A DNA stretch of 7,966 bases from Ruminococcus sp. UBA5884. GTDB lineage: Bacteria; Bacillota; Clostridia; Oscillospirales; Ruminococcaceae. The DNA is taken from contig DJFA01000017.1 of assembly GCA_002431975.1 (NCBI GenBank), positions 1 through 7,966 on the forward strand, given 5' to 3'. The translations under genes and the position numbers were made by a program. The stretch's first letter is position 1. The number at the start of each line of letters is the position of its first letter. Positions 1-6,248 of this stretch are shown here, one piece after another. Below the pieces are notes generated by a model that saw only the letters and a program-made list of their open reading frames with translations, was not told the DNA's origin and searched no databases.

Positions 1-110
1 CTGTCAACTCTCTGTTCAAGGTTGTCAAATCTTTTTTCAAGGTTATTGACAGATGATTTTATTTCTTTGATTTCGCTAAGAATCACATTGAACATTTCCT
101 GAATTTCCAT
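1..110 (-). CDS. Coiled-coil protein, N-terminal part only (runs off the window)
   Basis: An ATG at 110-108 opens a frame of 36 codons that is still open at the window edge, so only the N-terminus is visible. It is preceded by AAAGGGG (125-119) with an 8-base spacer, a good ribosome binding site. The visible peptide starts MEIQEMFNVILSEIKEIK and has hydrophobic residues at 7, 10, 14, 17, 21, 24, 28, 31 and 35, an uninterrupted 3-4 heptad pattern, with charged residues between. This indicates a parallel coiled coil. The gene lies 40 bases after the glucokinase stop on the same strand with no hairpin between, so it may be cotranscribed. The function is not recognisable from this fragment. Coiled-coil stretches of this kind are common in small Firmicute hypothetical proteins. 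Confidence 0.7.
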   Translation of the reverse strand, partial: MEIQEMFNVILSEIKEIKSSVNNLEKRFDNLEQRVD

Positions 111-150
111 AATACTATCCCCTTTCGCAAAAGATGAACATATTTTCTGA

Positions 151-1107
151 TTATTTTGCCTTTCCGAGGAATGCAGCACCGATAATACCGGCATCATTTC
201 CGAGTTTTGCGATAACTATCTCAGTATTTTTCGGAGAATTTCTTGTATATACTTCTTCCTGAACGATTTTCTTTACAGGGATAAGGAGAGCATCGCCTTC
301 ATTGCATACACCGCCGCCTATGCAGAGAATATCAGGCTGGAATATATTGATTGTATTTGTAATTCCGGCAGCAAGATACTTTATGTACTTATCAGTAACT
401 TCCTTGGCGGACTTATCGCCTTCTCTCATGCAGTCAAAAGCTGTTCTTGCAGAAACCTTTCCGCCTCTTTCCTCAGTCATCTGCCACATTTTGCTTTCCT
501 TGTCCTTATACATAGCTTCCTTTGTCATTCTGATAAGACCGGTAGCAGATGAATAAGCCTCAAAGCAGCCTTTTCTGCCGCATGAACACTGAGCACCGTC
601 AACTTCAATAACAGTATGACCTATTTCAGCACCTGCGAAATTAGAGCCTGAATAAATTTTGCCGTCTATAACGATTCCGCCGCCTACACCTGTTCCGAGG
701 GTAATGCATACAGCATTGTTTGCACCTTTTGCAGCACCTGCAACAAATTCGCCGTATGCAGCAGCATTTGCATCATTTTCAATAAATACAGGCTTGTCGA
801 TATATTCTCTGATATAGTCAACCATAGGAGTATTTTCAAATCCGAGGTTGTTAGAATATTCGATTATGCCTGTTTCGCTGTTTGCGATACCCGGAGTGCC
901 TATGCCTATCCATTCGATATCATCTATTGAAATGCAGGCTTTCTGAGCAGCTTCAAGGGCGACTTTTGCCATATCAGCAGCTATTTCCTTTTCAGGACGT
1001 GGGCAGTTTGTCTTGGTGGTAGCCTTTGTGATAATTCTGTAATTTTCATCCACAACTCCTGCAACGATATTTGTACCGCCAAGGTCAATTCCGATATAAT
1101 ATTTCAT
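151..1107 (-). CDS. glcK: ROK-family glucokinase
   Basis: This 318-residue cytoplasmic kinase is predicted to phosphorylate glucose to glucose 6-phosphate with ATP. The N-terminal phosphate-binding motif D8-LGGTN is present. The catalytic Asp112 sits in the E-N-D-A-N-A-A-A-YGE segment, and a second glycine-rich ATP motif LGTGVGGG is at 137-144. The ROK sugar and zinc signature follows: E161-I-G-H164, then C174-S-C176-G-R-K-G-C181-F-E183. The zinc ligands His164, Cys174, Cys176 and Cys181 are therefore all intact. Length is normal for the family and there is no N-terminal DNA-binding domain, so it is an enzyme rather than a ROK repressor. The ATG lies 10 bases after the manA stop, and the AGG of the ribosome binding site overlaps that stop (TAGGTAATGTATT then ATG), so the two are translationally close in one operon. 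Glucose is the best substrate guess. Other hexoses such as mannose or fructose cannot be excluded, although pairing with manA fits general hexose entry. Confidence 0.93.
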   Translation of the reverse strand: MKYYIGIDLGGTNIVAGVVDENYRIITKATTKTNCPRPEKEIAADMAKVALEAAQKACISIDDIEWIGIGTPGIANSETGIIEYSNNLGFENTPMVDYIREYIDKPVFIENDANAAAYGEFVAGAAKGANNAVCITLGTGVGGGIVIDGKIYSGSNFAGAEIGHTVIEVDGAQCSCGRKGCFEAYSSATGLIRMTKEAMYKDKESKMWQMTEERGGKVSARTAFDCMREGDKSAKEVTDKYIKYLAAGITNTINIFQPDILCIGGGVCNEGDALLIPVKKIVQEEVYTRNSPKNTEIVIAKLGNDAGIIGAAFLGKAK

Positions 1108-1117
1108 AATACATTAC

Positions 1118-2038
1118 CTACACTTTCGTTAAAATAATTTTTGATTTCCCTGTAATTTTATAATCACAGCCGGCAGACAGAAAAAAGCTGTCACCTTTTC
1201 TGAAATGTTCGGCATTGATTTTATTGATTTCACTGACATAACCATCACCTTCAAGTATAATCATGCTTGTAAATGATGAGCTGTCTGAATGTATGACATG
1301 AGTACCGTCAACGCTTAACAGATATACGCTGAAAAAGCTGCATTCGTTGAGAATCTCTGTATTTTTGTGAACTGAAGTTTTATGATAAAGTTCCTGCGGA
1401 GGATTGAGGTCTGCACATTCAAGAGCCTGAGCGATATGCAGAGGTCTTGCATTGCCGTCTGAATCTTTTCTGTTGTAGTCAAAGACACGGTATGTTACAT
1501 TTGAATTCTGTTGTATTTCAGCTATAAGGATACCCTTTCCTATTGCATGGAGAGTGCCGGCTTTTATATAGAAAACATCACCTTTTTTAACCGGAATGCT
1601 GTTCATTATATCGGCAACGGTATTATTTCTGATATTCTCCTCAAGCTGCTGTTTTGATATTGGGTTCTTAACGCCGTAAAGTATACGGGAATTTTCCTCA
1701 CAGTCGATTACATACCACATTTCATTCTTACAGTTTTCCGCTGATGAAGGATGAACCTGAACAGAAAGATTGTCACAGGCATCTATAAGCTTTATTATCA
1801 GAGGAAATTTTTCAGCACAGCATATTCCTGCATACTGAGGATATTTTTCGATAAAATCCTGTAAAGGCATATTTTTAAATATTCCGTTCTGAATTACCGA
1901 CATTCCGTCATTGTGGCATGAGAGCAGCCATGCTTCAGCAGTCTTATTGAATCCGCTTTTCATGCTGAAGTCACGGTTCAGTTTCTGACCGCCCCATATA
2001 TAGTCCTTGAATACAGGTTTAAGCTTTAACGGATAAAT
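1118..2038 (-). CDS. manA: Mannose-6-phosphate isomerase, class I; probable AUU start
   Basis: A zinc enzyme that interconverts mannose 6-phosphate and fructose 6-phosphate in the cytoplasm. Counting from Ile14 of the longer frame as residue 1, the N-terminus runs YPLKLKPVFKDYIWGG, as in short Bacillus-type ManA proteins. The metal site is visible: SVQVHP (Gln94, His96), NEMWYVID (Glu106) and AGTLHA (His164). The YRVFDYNR segment carries Arg184 near the active site. About 306 residues fits the short class I form, and a small cupin-like C-terminal domain follows. The frame can be extended to an ATG at 2077, but that ATG lies inside a consensus promoter and has no ribosome binding site. GGGGGTG (2051-2045) followed by a 6-base spacer points to ATT at 2038-2036 as the start. 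Glucokinase follows after 10 bases. The upstream lysozyme gene ends at 2097, so manA has its own promoter. Function is very likely; the start is an inference. Confidence 0.9.
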   Translation of the reverse strand: MYPLKLKPVFKDYIWGGQKLNRDFSMKSGFNKTAEAWLLSCHNDGMSVIQNGIFKNMPLQDFIEKYPQYAGICCAEKFPLIIKLIDACDNLSVQVHPSSAENCKNEMWYVIDCEENSRILYGVKNPISKQQLEENIRNNTVADIMNSIPVKKGDVFYIKAGTLHAIGKGILIAEIQQNSNVTYRVFDYNRKDSDGNARPLHIAQALECADLNPPQELYHKTSVHKNTEILNECSFFSVYLLSVDGTHVIHSDSSSFTSMIILEGDGYVSEINKINAEHFRKGDSFFLSAGCDYKITGKSKIILTKV

Positions 2039-2044
2039 AAGAAA

Positions 2045-2051
2045 CACCCCC
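2045..2051 (-). promoter_or_regulatory. Ribosome binding site that places the manA start at AUU
   Basis: On the minus strand the sequence AACGGGGGTG contains GGGGGTG, one mismatch from GGAGGTG. Six bases (TTTCTT) separate it from the in-frame ATT at 2038. No ATG, GTG or TTG lies at a usable distance downstream of it; the GTG at 2047-2045 is part of the site itself. It falls about 10-16 bases after the predicted transcription start, as expected for a short leader. Confidence 0.6.
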
Positions 2052-2067
2052 GTTTCTTTATAGAATA

Positions 2068-2096
2068 ATTTTATCATAATGACATATGATTGTCAA
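2068..2096 (-). promoter_or_regulatory. Sigma-A promoter for manA-glcK, extended -10
   Basis: On the minus strand a perfect -35 TTGACA (2096-2091) is followed by 17 bases and the -10 TAAAAT (2073-2068). The -10 is preceded by TGA, an extended -10 (TGn). It starts directly after the stop codon of the lysozyme gene (2099-2097). Transcription would begin near 2061, inside the 5' end of the longest manA frame, which excludes the ATG at 2077 on this transcript. Confidence 0.78.
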
Positions 2097-2846
2097 TCAG
2101 ACAAGATTAAAAAATGTTTTGAAATTCTCCATCGAGCCGTTGAATACGTTCATATCAATAAATTTTTCATCACCGCTGTATCCTTTGAGTCTGCCCTTGT
2201 TTGAGTACTGCCAGAAAGTCCATTCCCTGTCATCGTCTTCCGGAAATGAGGGCGGCTGGATAACATTTCTTATCCATATCGGATTATCCTCATATCCGCC
2301 GCTTATAAACATTGCATATGATTTTTCAGTAGCATATATTATTGGAGTCATGCCATAATGCTCCTCAAGCTTTTCAATCATATCATTAAGAATATTGTCA
2401 ACTTCTTCTCTTGAAGGAGGATTTGAAAATTTATCCCCATAGAACTCAACATCTATTACAGGAGGGAGCATATTTTCGGTTACCGGAACTGTATTTATAT
2501 AATTTTCAGCCTGAGTAACGCCTGAACTGTCATAGCTGAAAAAATGGTATGCACCGGTATAAATACCGGTTTTCATTGCTTCAGACCAGTTATATTCAAA
2601 ACATTCATCAACTGTTCCGCTGCCCTCGGTAGCCTTTATGAATGCAAAGTCTATATCCTGTGAAGCAAGCGTTTTCCAGTCTATTTCATTCTGATAATGA
2701 GAAACATCAACTCCCCTTACCGGATATGAGCTTTGACTTGGATTATTGAACCATATTATTCCGTTGCTGAGCATAAATATTATAGATGCTGCAAGCAGTA
2801 TAAGTACTGACATAGGAATCATGACTATTTTAAGAGCTTTTTTCAT
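2097..2846 (-). CDS. Membrane-anchored GH25 lysozyme (muramidase)
   Basis: This 249-residue protein hydrolyses the N-acetylmuramic acid-N-acetylglucosamine bond of peptidoglycan, judged by its GH25 fold. Residues 4-27 form one hydrophobic helix after MKKALK with no clear cleavage site or lipobox, so it is probably a signal anchor with the enzyme outside the membrane. The catalytic domain occupies about 43-249: RGVDVSHYQ (Asp47), DFAFIKATEGS (66-76), AYHFFSY (99-105), PPVIDVEF with the acidic pair Asp132 and Glu134, WTFWQYS (209-215), and the terminal D-x-N (Asp231, Asn233). All the motifs expected of an active GH25 enzyme are there. AGGAG (2857-2853) six bases before the ATG supports the start. 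No cell-wall-binding repeats are present, so membrane tethering may target it. A role in wall turnover or growth is inferred. It has no metabolic link to the manA and glucokinase genes behind it. Confidence 0.9.
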   Translation of the reverse strand: MKKALKIVMIPMSVLILLAASIIFMLSNGIIWFNNPSQSSYPVRGVDVSHYQNEIDWKTLASQDIDFAFIKATEGSGTVDECFEYNWSEAMKTGIYTGAYHFFSYDSSGVTQAENYINTVPVTENMLPPVIDVEFYGDKFSNPPSREEVDNILNDMIEKLEEHYGMTPIIYATEKSYAMFISGGYEDNPIWIRNVIQPPSFPEDDDREWTFWQYSNKGRLKGYSGDEKFIDMNVFNGSMENFKTFFNLV

Positions 2847-2870
2847 ATTGTTCTCCTTGATATTAACACT

Positions 2871-3159
2871 AATCCGACAACAAAATTTTATAATTGAAAA
2901 TATGGGTTTCCCTTATAATTTTGTAGGGGCGAACTGTGTTCGCCCGCCCAAAATTCAGTAAATCCAACGGGCGAACACAGTTCGCCCCTACATAAACAAT
3001 CCATCGAATTGGCGTGATATTAAATTCATATCCGATTATAACATAATTTCTGAATATACACAATACAGATATTTGTAATATCAGCACGAATCTCCGCATG
3101 AAATTCAGGTGAACGACCAATAGTTGTCCATACAAAAAAATAAGATTTTCTGTCGGATT
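2871..3159. repeat. Possible MITE-like element with imperfect inverted ends
   Basis: The left end reads AATCCGACA then ACAAAATTTTAT. The reverse complement of the right end (3159 inward) reads AATCCGACA then GAAAATCTTAT. Nine terminal bases are identical and the similarity continues for about 10 more with one gap and two mismatches. The 289-base unit has no credible gene and encloses the first REPIN-like repeat. It lies between the divergent lysozyme and GH74-like genes, ending just upstream of the latter's promoter. No target-site duplication is visible, which keeps confidence low. Confidence 0.35.
2923..3014. repeat. REPIN-like repeat, copy 1 (inverted GTAG-palindrome pair)
   Basis: Two 24-base arms at 2923-2946 and 2968-2991 are perfect reverse complements separated by 21 bases. 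Each arm starts with GTAG followed by a palindrome, GGGCGAAC-TGT-GTTCGCCC (8-base stem, 3-base loop), so each arm can also fold alone. GTAG before a palindrome, paired in inverted orientation, is the architecture of REP/REPIN elements mobilised by RAYT transposases. Outside the right arm, 2992-3014 read backwards gives a tail (CGCCAATTCGATGGATTG) shared with the other copies. The element lies in the divergent intergenic region. Confidence 0.8.
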
Positions 3160-3181
3160 TGCGTTTGTTTATTCAAAACAG

Positions 3182-3210
3182 TTGACTATTCCGTCATTTT
3201 CGTATATTAT
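3182..3210 (+). promoter_or_regulatory. Sigma-A promoter for the GH74-like lipoprotein
   Basis: TTGACT (3182-3187), a 17-base spacer and TATTAT (3205-3210) give a good housekeeping promoter. Transcription is expected near 3217, leaving a leader of about 34 bases that contains the ribosome binding site AGGAGGA (3234-3240). Confidence 0.72.
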
Positions 3211-3250
3211 TGTAAGAGTAGAATAAAAATATCAGGAGGAATTTTTCATA

Positions 3251-5491
3251 ATGAATATGAAGGAAAAAGTATTTGCTGCTTTCACTTCACTTATTATAAC
3301 AGGTACATTTTCATCATGCAGCTTTGATGCTTCAAAACTGAAAATATGGGATAAATCAGATAACCAGAATAACAATAAAGTTGAAAATGCCGTTGTTGAA
3401 GACAGTGATATATCATATCAATGGGATACTGTCAGTATAGACGGCGGAGGATATGTTTCAGGTATCGTATGCAATAAAACTGAAAAAGGTCTTATGTATG
3501 CACGCACTGAAAAAAGCGGTGCATTCAGATATGACTCTGAAAATAAAGAATGGATATGCATGACTGATTTTCTTTCTGCCGATGAAAGCGGTCTTATGAG
3601 CGTTGAAAGCATTGCTACTGATAACCATGAGCCTAACAGGGTATATATGGCGTGCGGTTCTCTTGAAAGCGGTGAAAACGGAGTTATATTCCGTTCGGAG
3701 GATTACGGCAGCAGCTGGGAACGATTTGAACTCTCATTCCCCTGCGGAGGAGATGCCGCCGGCAGAGGAAGCGGTGAACGTCTTGCCATTGACCCGAACG
3801 ACAACAGAACCATATACTATGGCAGCCGTTCTGCCGGACTCTGGAAAAGTTCAGACTACGGCAAAACATGGTCTGTAGTTCCTTCATTCAATACAACAGG
3901 CAATTTCGCTCAGGATTCAGCCGATATCGGAATTATGTGGATAGCATTTGATGAACAGTCCGGAACTGACGGAAGTCCTACCCTCAATATATATGCAGGT
4001 GTTGCCGATGTTGACGGAAATACAATATATAAATCAGAAAATGCAGGTATAACATGGGATTCAATTGATACTGAACTTGCAGGATATTATCCGGTTCAGG
4101 CTGAATTTTCAGAAAACGGCGTTCTCTATATGATATTTGACAACAATGCAACTCCTGACCCTGACCCCGGAAACGGATTTGTATATTCATATGACCCCGT
4201 TGAAGATAAATTCAATGACATAACCCCTGAAAATTCAGCAAACGGAAGCGGTTTCGGCGGCATTTCAACAGGCAGCGGAAATATGATTGCAGTATCAACT
4301 CTCGGATACAACTATCCGAAAAACAATATATACATATCATATGATTCAGGTGAAACATGGGTAAGTTTCTATGACGGTTCAGCTGATTTCTATGAATTTA
4401 ATTTTCCATATGCACAATGGCTTGAAAATGATATGAATACATCTCTCGGTAAATGGCTGACTGCTTTATGCATAGACCCTCATGACAGTTCACATATGAT
4501 ATATGGTTCTGAAAAGGGCATTTTTGAAGTATCAGGAGCAAATAATCTTTCAGATACTGAAAATCCTGAAAGAAAAGTATCCATAAGCGATATGTGCAAT
4601 GGTCTTTCAATAACATCTGCCGAAGATATCATTGCCGCTGACGGAAAAATATATTCACTCGATAAAAACTGGGGAGGATTTACCCGTACAGATATATCAT
4701 CTCCTGTATCAGCTGATGAAAAATTTCAGGTAACCGGTTCTGTTGATATCGACTGTGCATATGATAACCCTGATATTGCAGTAAGATGCGGCGAACACAG
4801 CATTTTTGCAATGACTCCGGTACTTTTCACCGATAACGGCGGTGTATCATGGTACAGTACGGCAACAGTTCCTGAAGGCTATGAAAATTCATACAACGGA
4901 ACTGTATGCGTTGCATCTGACGGCAGTTCATTTATATGGATACCTGATGACAAAAGCAAACGACCTGTAATAACATATGATTTCGGTCAGACATGGGAAA
5001 GATGTGAGGGACTTCCTCCGGGAGCTTCTGTATGCTCTGACAGGACAGATTCAATGAAATACTATGCAGTTTCAGAAAATTCCTTCTATTCATCTGAGGA
5101 CGGCGGAAAAACATTCAGAAAAACTGCTTCGGATATCCCTGAAAATTCAAAACCATATTCAGATGAAAACAGAATATGGATATGCGGAAAAAAAGTAATG
5201 TATTCAGAGGACGGCGGCAATGAATTCAGACAGATAACTGGTCTTTCAGGCGAATATATGACATTTGCAAAGACAAATGACGGCGGCACTGCTGTTTACA
5301 TAGCCGGAACAGTTATGAACAGCGGATACGGCATATACTGTTCATATGACGGCGGAAACAAATGGACTATGATAAGCGACCAGAACCGCCAGTTCGGAAA
5401 AAAAGCTGCTGCTTTATCCGCTGACAGCAGCAGAATTTATATTGCTACAGATGGCAGAGGCATTCTTTCCGCTGAAATCAACAGCAATTAA
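3251..5491 (+). CDS. GH74-family two-propeller surface lipoprotein, catalytic pair apparently lost
   Basis: A 746-residue protein with a lipoprotein signal: MNMKEK, a hydrophobic stretch at 7-20, then FSSC with Cys23 as the lipidated residue. A hydrophilic Asp/Asn-rich linker runs to about residue 55. The rest follows GH74 xyloglucanases: DGGGYVSGIV (64-73), MYARTEKSGAFRYD (82-95), VESIATD (118-124), GRGSGERLAIDPND (171-184), LTALCIDP (403-410) and NWGGF (473-477). Nine Asp-box-like motifs (S-x-D-x-G-x-x-W) occur near 149, 200, 261, 363, 526, 575, 614, 651 and 698, as expected for two seven-bladed propellers. In active GH74 enzymes aspartates occupy YARTD and GD-x-GGF. Here they are Glu87 and Asn473, so hydrolysis is doubtful and glycan binding at the cell surface is a fair inference. 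There is no dockerin or carbohydrate-binding module. AGGAGGA ten bases upstream supports the start. It is transcribed alone. Confidence 0.85.
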   Translation: MNMKEKVFAAFTSLIITGTFSSCSFDASKLKIWDKSDNQNNNKVENAVVEDSDISYQWDTVSIDGGGYVSGIVCNKTEKGLMYARTEKSGAFRYDSENKEWICMTDFLSADESGLMSVESIATDNHEPNRVYMACGSLESGENGVIFRSEDYGSSWERFELSFPCGGDAAGRGSGERLAIDPNDNRTIYYGSRSAGLWKSSDYGKTWSVVPSFNTTGNFAQDSADIGIMWIAFDEQSGTDGSPTLNIYAGVADVDGNTIYKSENAGITWDSIDTELAGYYPVQAEFSENGVLYMIFDNNATPDPDPGNGFVYSYDPVEDKFNDITPENSANGSGFGGISTGSGNMIAVSTLGYNYPKNNIYISYDSGETWVSFYDGSADFYEFNFPYAQWLENDMNTSLGKWLTALCIDPHDSSHMIYGSEKGIFEVSGANNLSDTENPERKVSISDMCNGLSITSAEDIIAADGKIYSLDKNWGGFTRTDISSPVSADEKFQVTGSVDIDCAYDNPDIAVRCGEHSIFAMTPVLFTDNGGVSWYSTATVPEGYENSYNGTVCVASDGSSFIWIPDDKSKRPVITYDFGQTWERCEGLPPGASVCSDRTDSMKYYAVSENSFYSSEDGGKTFRKTASDIPENSKPYSDENRIWICGKKVMYSEDGGNEFRQITGLSGEYMTFAKTNDGGTAVYIAGTVMNSGYGIYCSYDGGNKWTMISDQNRQFGKKAAALSADSSRIYIATDGRGILSAEINSN

Positions 5492-5492
5492 A

Positions 5493-5660
5493 CGCAAATT
5501 CGATGGTTGTTATTTGTAGGGGCGACCATTGGTCGCCCGCCGGATTATGGTTAAACTATAAATTTGATATTTTTTTCTGTATGGGAAATCATTGGTCAAC
5601 AGATAAAATCATTGATAAATCAACGGGCGACCAATGGTCGCCCCTACAAAACGAATTTGC
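5493..5660. repeat. REPIN-like repeat, copy 2, directly after the GH74-like gene
   Basis: Arms at 5516-5539 and 5624-5647 are perfect reverse complements. Each is GTAG followed by GGGCGACC-ATT-GGTCGCCC. Compared with copy 1 the inner stem and loop differ, but pairing is kept on both sides. The 84-base spacer is AT-rich and contains AAATCATTG twice (5586-5594 and 5606-5614) with a 20-base period. Outer tails are GCAAATTCGATGG (from 5494) and CGAATTTGC (5652-5660), inverted with respect to each other. The element begins one base after the stop codon. Neither hairpin has a T-run, so a classical terminator function is not supported. Confidence 0.82.
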
Positions 5661-5731
5661 ATATTATTTAATCTGAATTTCAACAGAAAATAATCATTTG
5701 ATTCAAATCATAAGGAGTGTTATTATATAAT

Positions 5732-5968
5732 ATGAAACAGAAAAAAATAGACCGTATAAACGAACTTGCAAGAAAAGCAAAAACCTCCGGCCTTACAGAT
5801 GAGGAAAAAGCTGAACAGACAAAGCTCAGAAACGAATACCGTGCAAGCGTTGTCGGAAATCTTACAAATCAGCTCGACCACTGCTATATTCTCGATGACA
5901 AGGGCGTAAAACACAGTGTTAAGGAACGCAGAAAAGAAAAGGAGTTAAAAGAACATGAAAAAAAATAA
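5732..5968 (+). CDS. DUF896 (YnzC-type) small cytoplasmic protein
   Basis: This 78-residue, highly charged protein carries the DUF896 core: KKIDRINELARKAKTSGLTD (4-23), then EEKAEQTKLRNEYRASV (24-40), and LDDKG (54-58). The family folds as a short helical hairpin. Bacillus relatives (YnzC, YneP) are poorly characterised, and ynzC lies in an SOS operon there. No LexA-type GAAC-N4-GTTC box is seen here. The C-terminus is a Lys/Glu-rich tail. The start is ATG 5732. A GTG at 5717 is in frame but overlaps the AAGGAG ribosome binding site (5712-5717), and the spacing from that site to the ATG is rather long (14 bases). The last 14 bases overlap the next gene, indicating translational coupling. A 13-base palindrome ATTTGATTCAAAT (5696-5708) lies just upstream and might be an operator. 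The molecular role is unknown. Confidence 0.85.
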   Translation: MKQKKIDRINELARKAKTSGLTDEEKAEQTKLRNEYRASVVGNLTNQLDHCYILDDKGVKHSVKERRKEKELKEHEKK

Positions 5969-6218
5969 TTCAGCTGTCATGACAGTGCTTCTTGTCATGA
6001 TATTCATATCATTCATACTATGCGGACTAAGTGCATTCGGAATATTTTCACTTCCTGTTGCATTTCCTGTAATGTGGGCATTACTTACAGTATGCAACAT
6101 AATGATATCAGTGACAGGATTCAAAAACAATTCAAAGAAAACAGGTATCATATATCTTGTAATATCAGTTATAACATTTGCTCTGCTGATATACAATATA
6201 TTCAGAATAGCCGCATAA
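5955..6218 (+). CDS. Small three-helix membrane protein, unknown function
   Basis: An 87-residue, strongly hydrophobic protein with three predicted membrane helices at about 8-30, 34-55 and 63-85. A short basic N-terminus (MKKNN) and a basic loop KNNSKK (57-62) separate the last two helices. AAAAGGAG (5937-5944) with a 10-base spacer supports the ATG at 5955, which lies inside the 3' end of the DUF896 gene, so the two are coupled. There are no recognisable catalytic motifs, conserved charged residues in the helices, or domain signatures. I do not recognise the family. The positive-inside rule suggests the N-terminus and the 57-62 loop are cytoplasmic, leaving the C-terminus outside. Transcription ends at the hairpin that follows directly. 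Confidence 0.75.
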   Translation: MKKNNSAVMTVLLVMIFISFILCGLSAFGIFSLPVAFPVMWALLTVCNIMISVTGFKNNSKKTGIIYLVISVITFALLIYNIFRIAA

Positions 6219-6220
6219 CA

Positions 6221-6248
6221 AAAAAGGAAAACCTCAGTTTTCCTTTTT
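6221..6248. terminator. Bidirectional intrinsic terminator between convergent genes
   Basis: A perfect 12-base stem, AAAAAGGAAAAC (6221-6232) and GTTTTCCTTTTT (6237-6248), encloses the loop CTCA. Read forward, the T-tract at 6244-6248 ends the small membrane protein operon. Read backward, the opposite tract ends the acetyltransferase gene. The stop codon of the acetyltransferase (TGA, 6236-6234) lies in the loop, and its last four sense codons form one side of the stem. Confidence 0.8.

Noticed and set aside
2869..3135. 88-residue minus-strand open frame across REPIN copy 1
   Set aside because: Its sequence is largely the translation of the repeat arms (ANCVRP, ANTVRP repeated), and no ribosome binding site or family resemblance is seen.
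5516..5539. Hairpin after the GH74-like gene as its intrinsic terminator
   Set aside because: The stem is strong but no T-run follows it on either strand, and the same hairpin occurs in a divergent promoter region where a terminator makes no sense.
2923..5647. Repeated palindromes as a CRISPR array
   Set aside because: The copies are kilobases apart in inverted pairs, without regular spacers.
5717..5731. GTG at 5717 as the DUF896 start
   Set aside because: The GTG overlaps the AAGGAG ribosome binding site, and the family core begins right after the ATG at 5732.
5661..5731. LexA box upstream of the DUF896 gene, as in the Bacillus SOS operon
   Set aside because: No GAAC-N4-GTTC match. The palindrome present (ATTTGATTCAAAT) does not resemble it.
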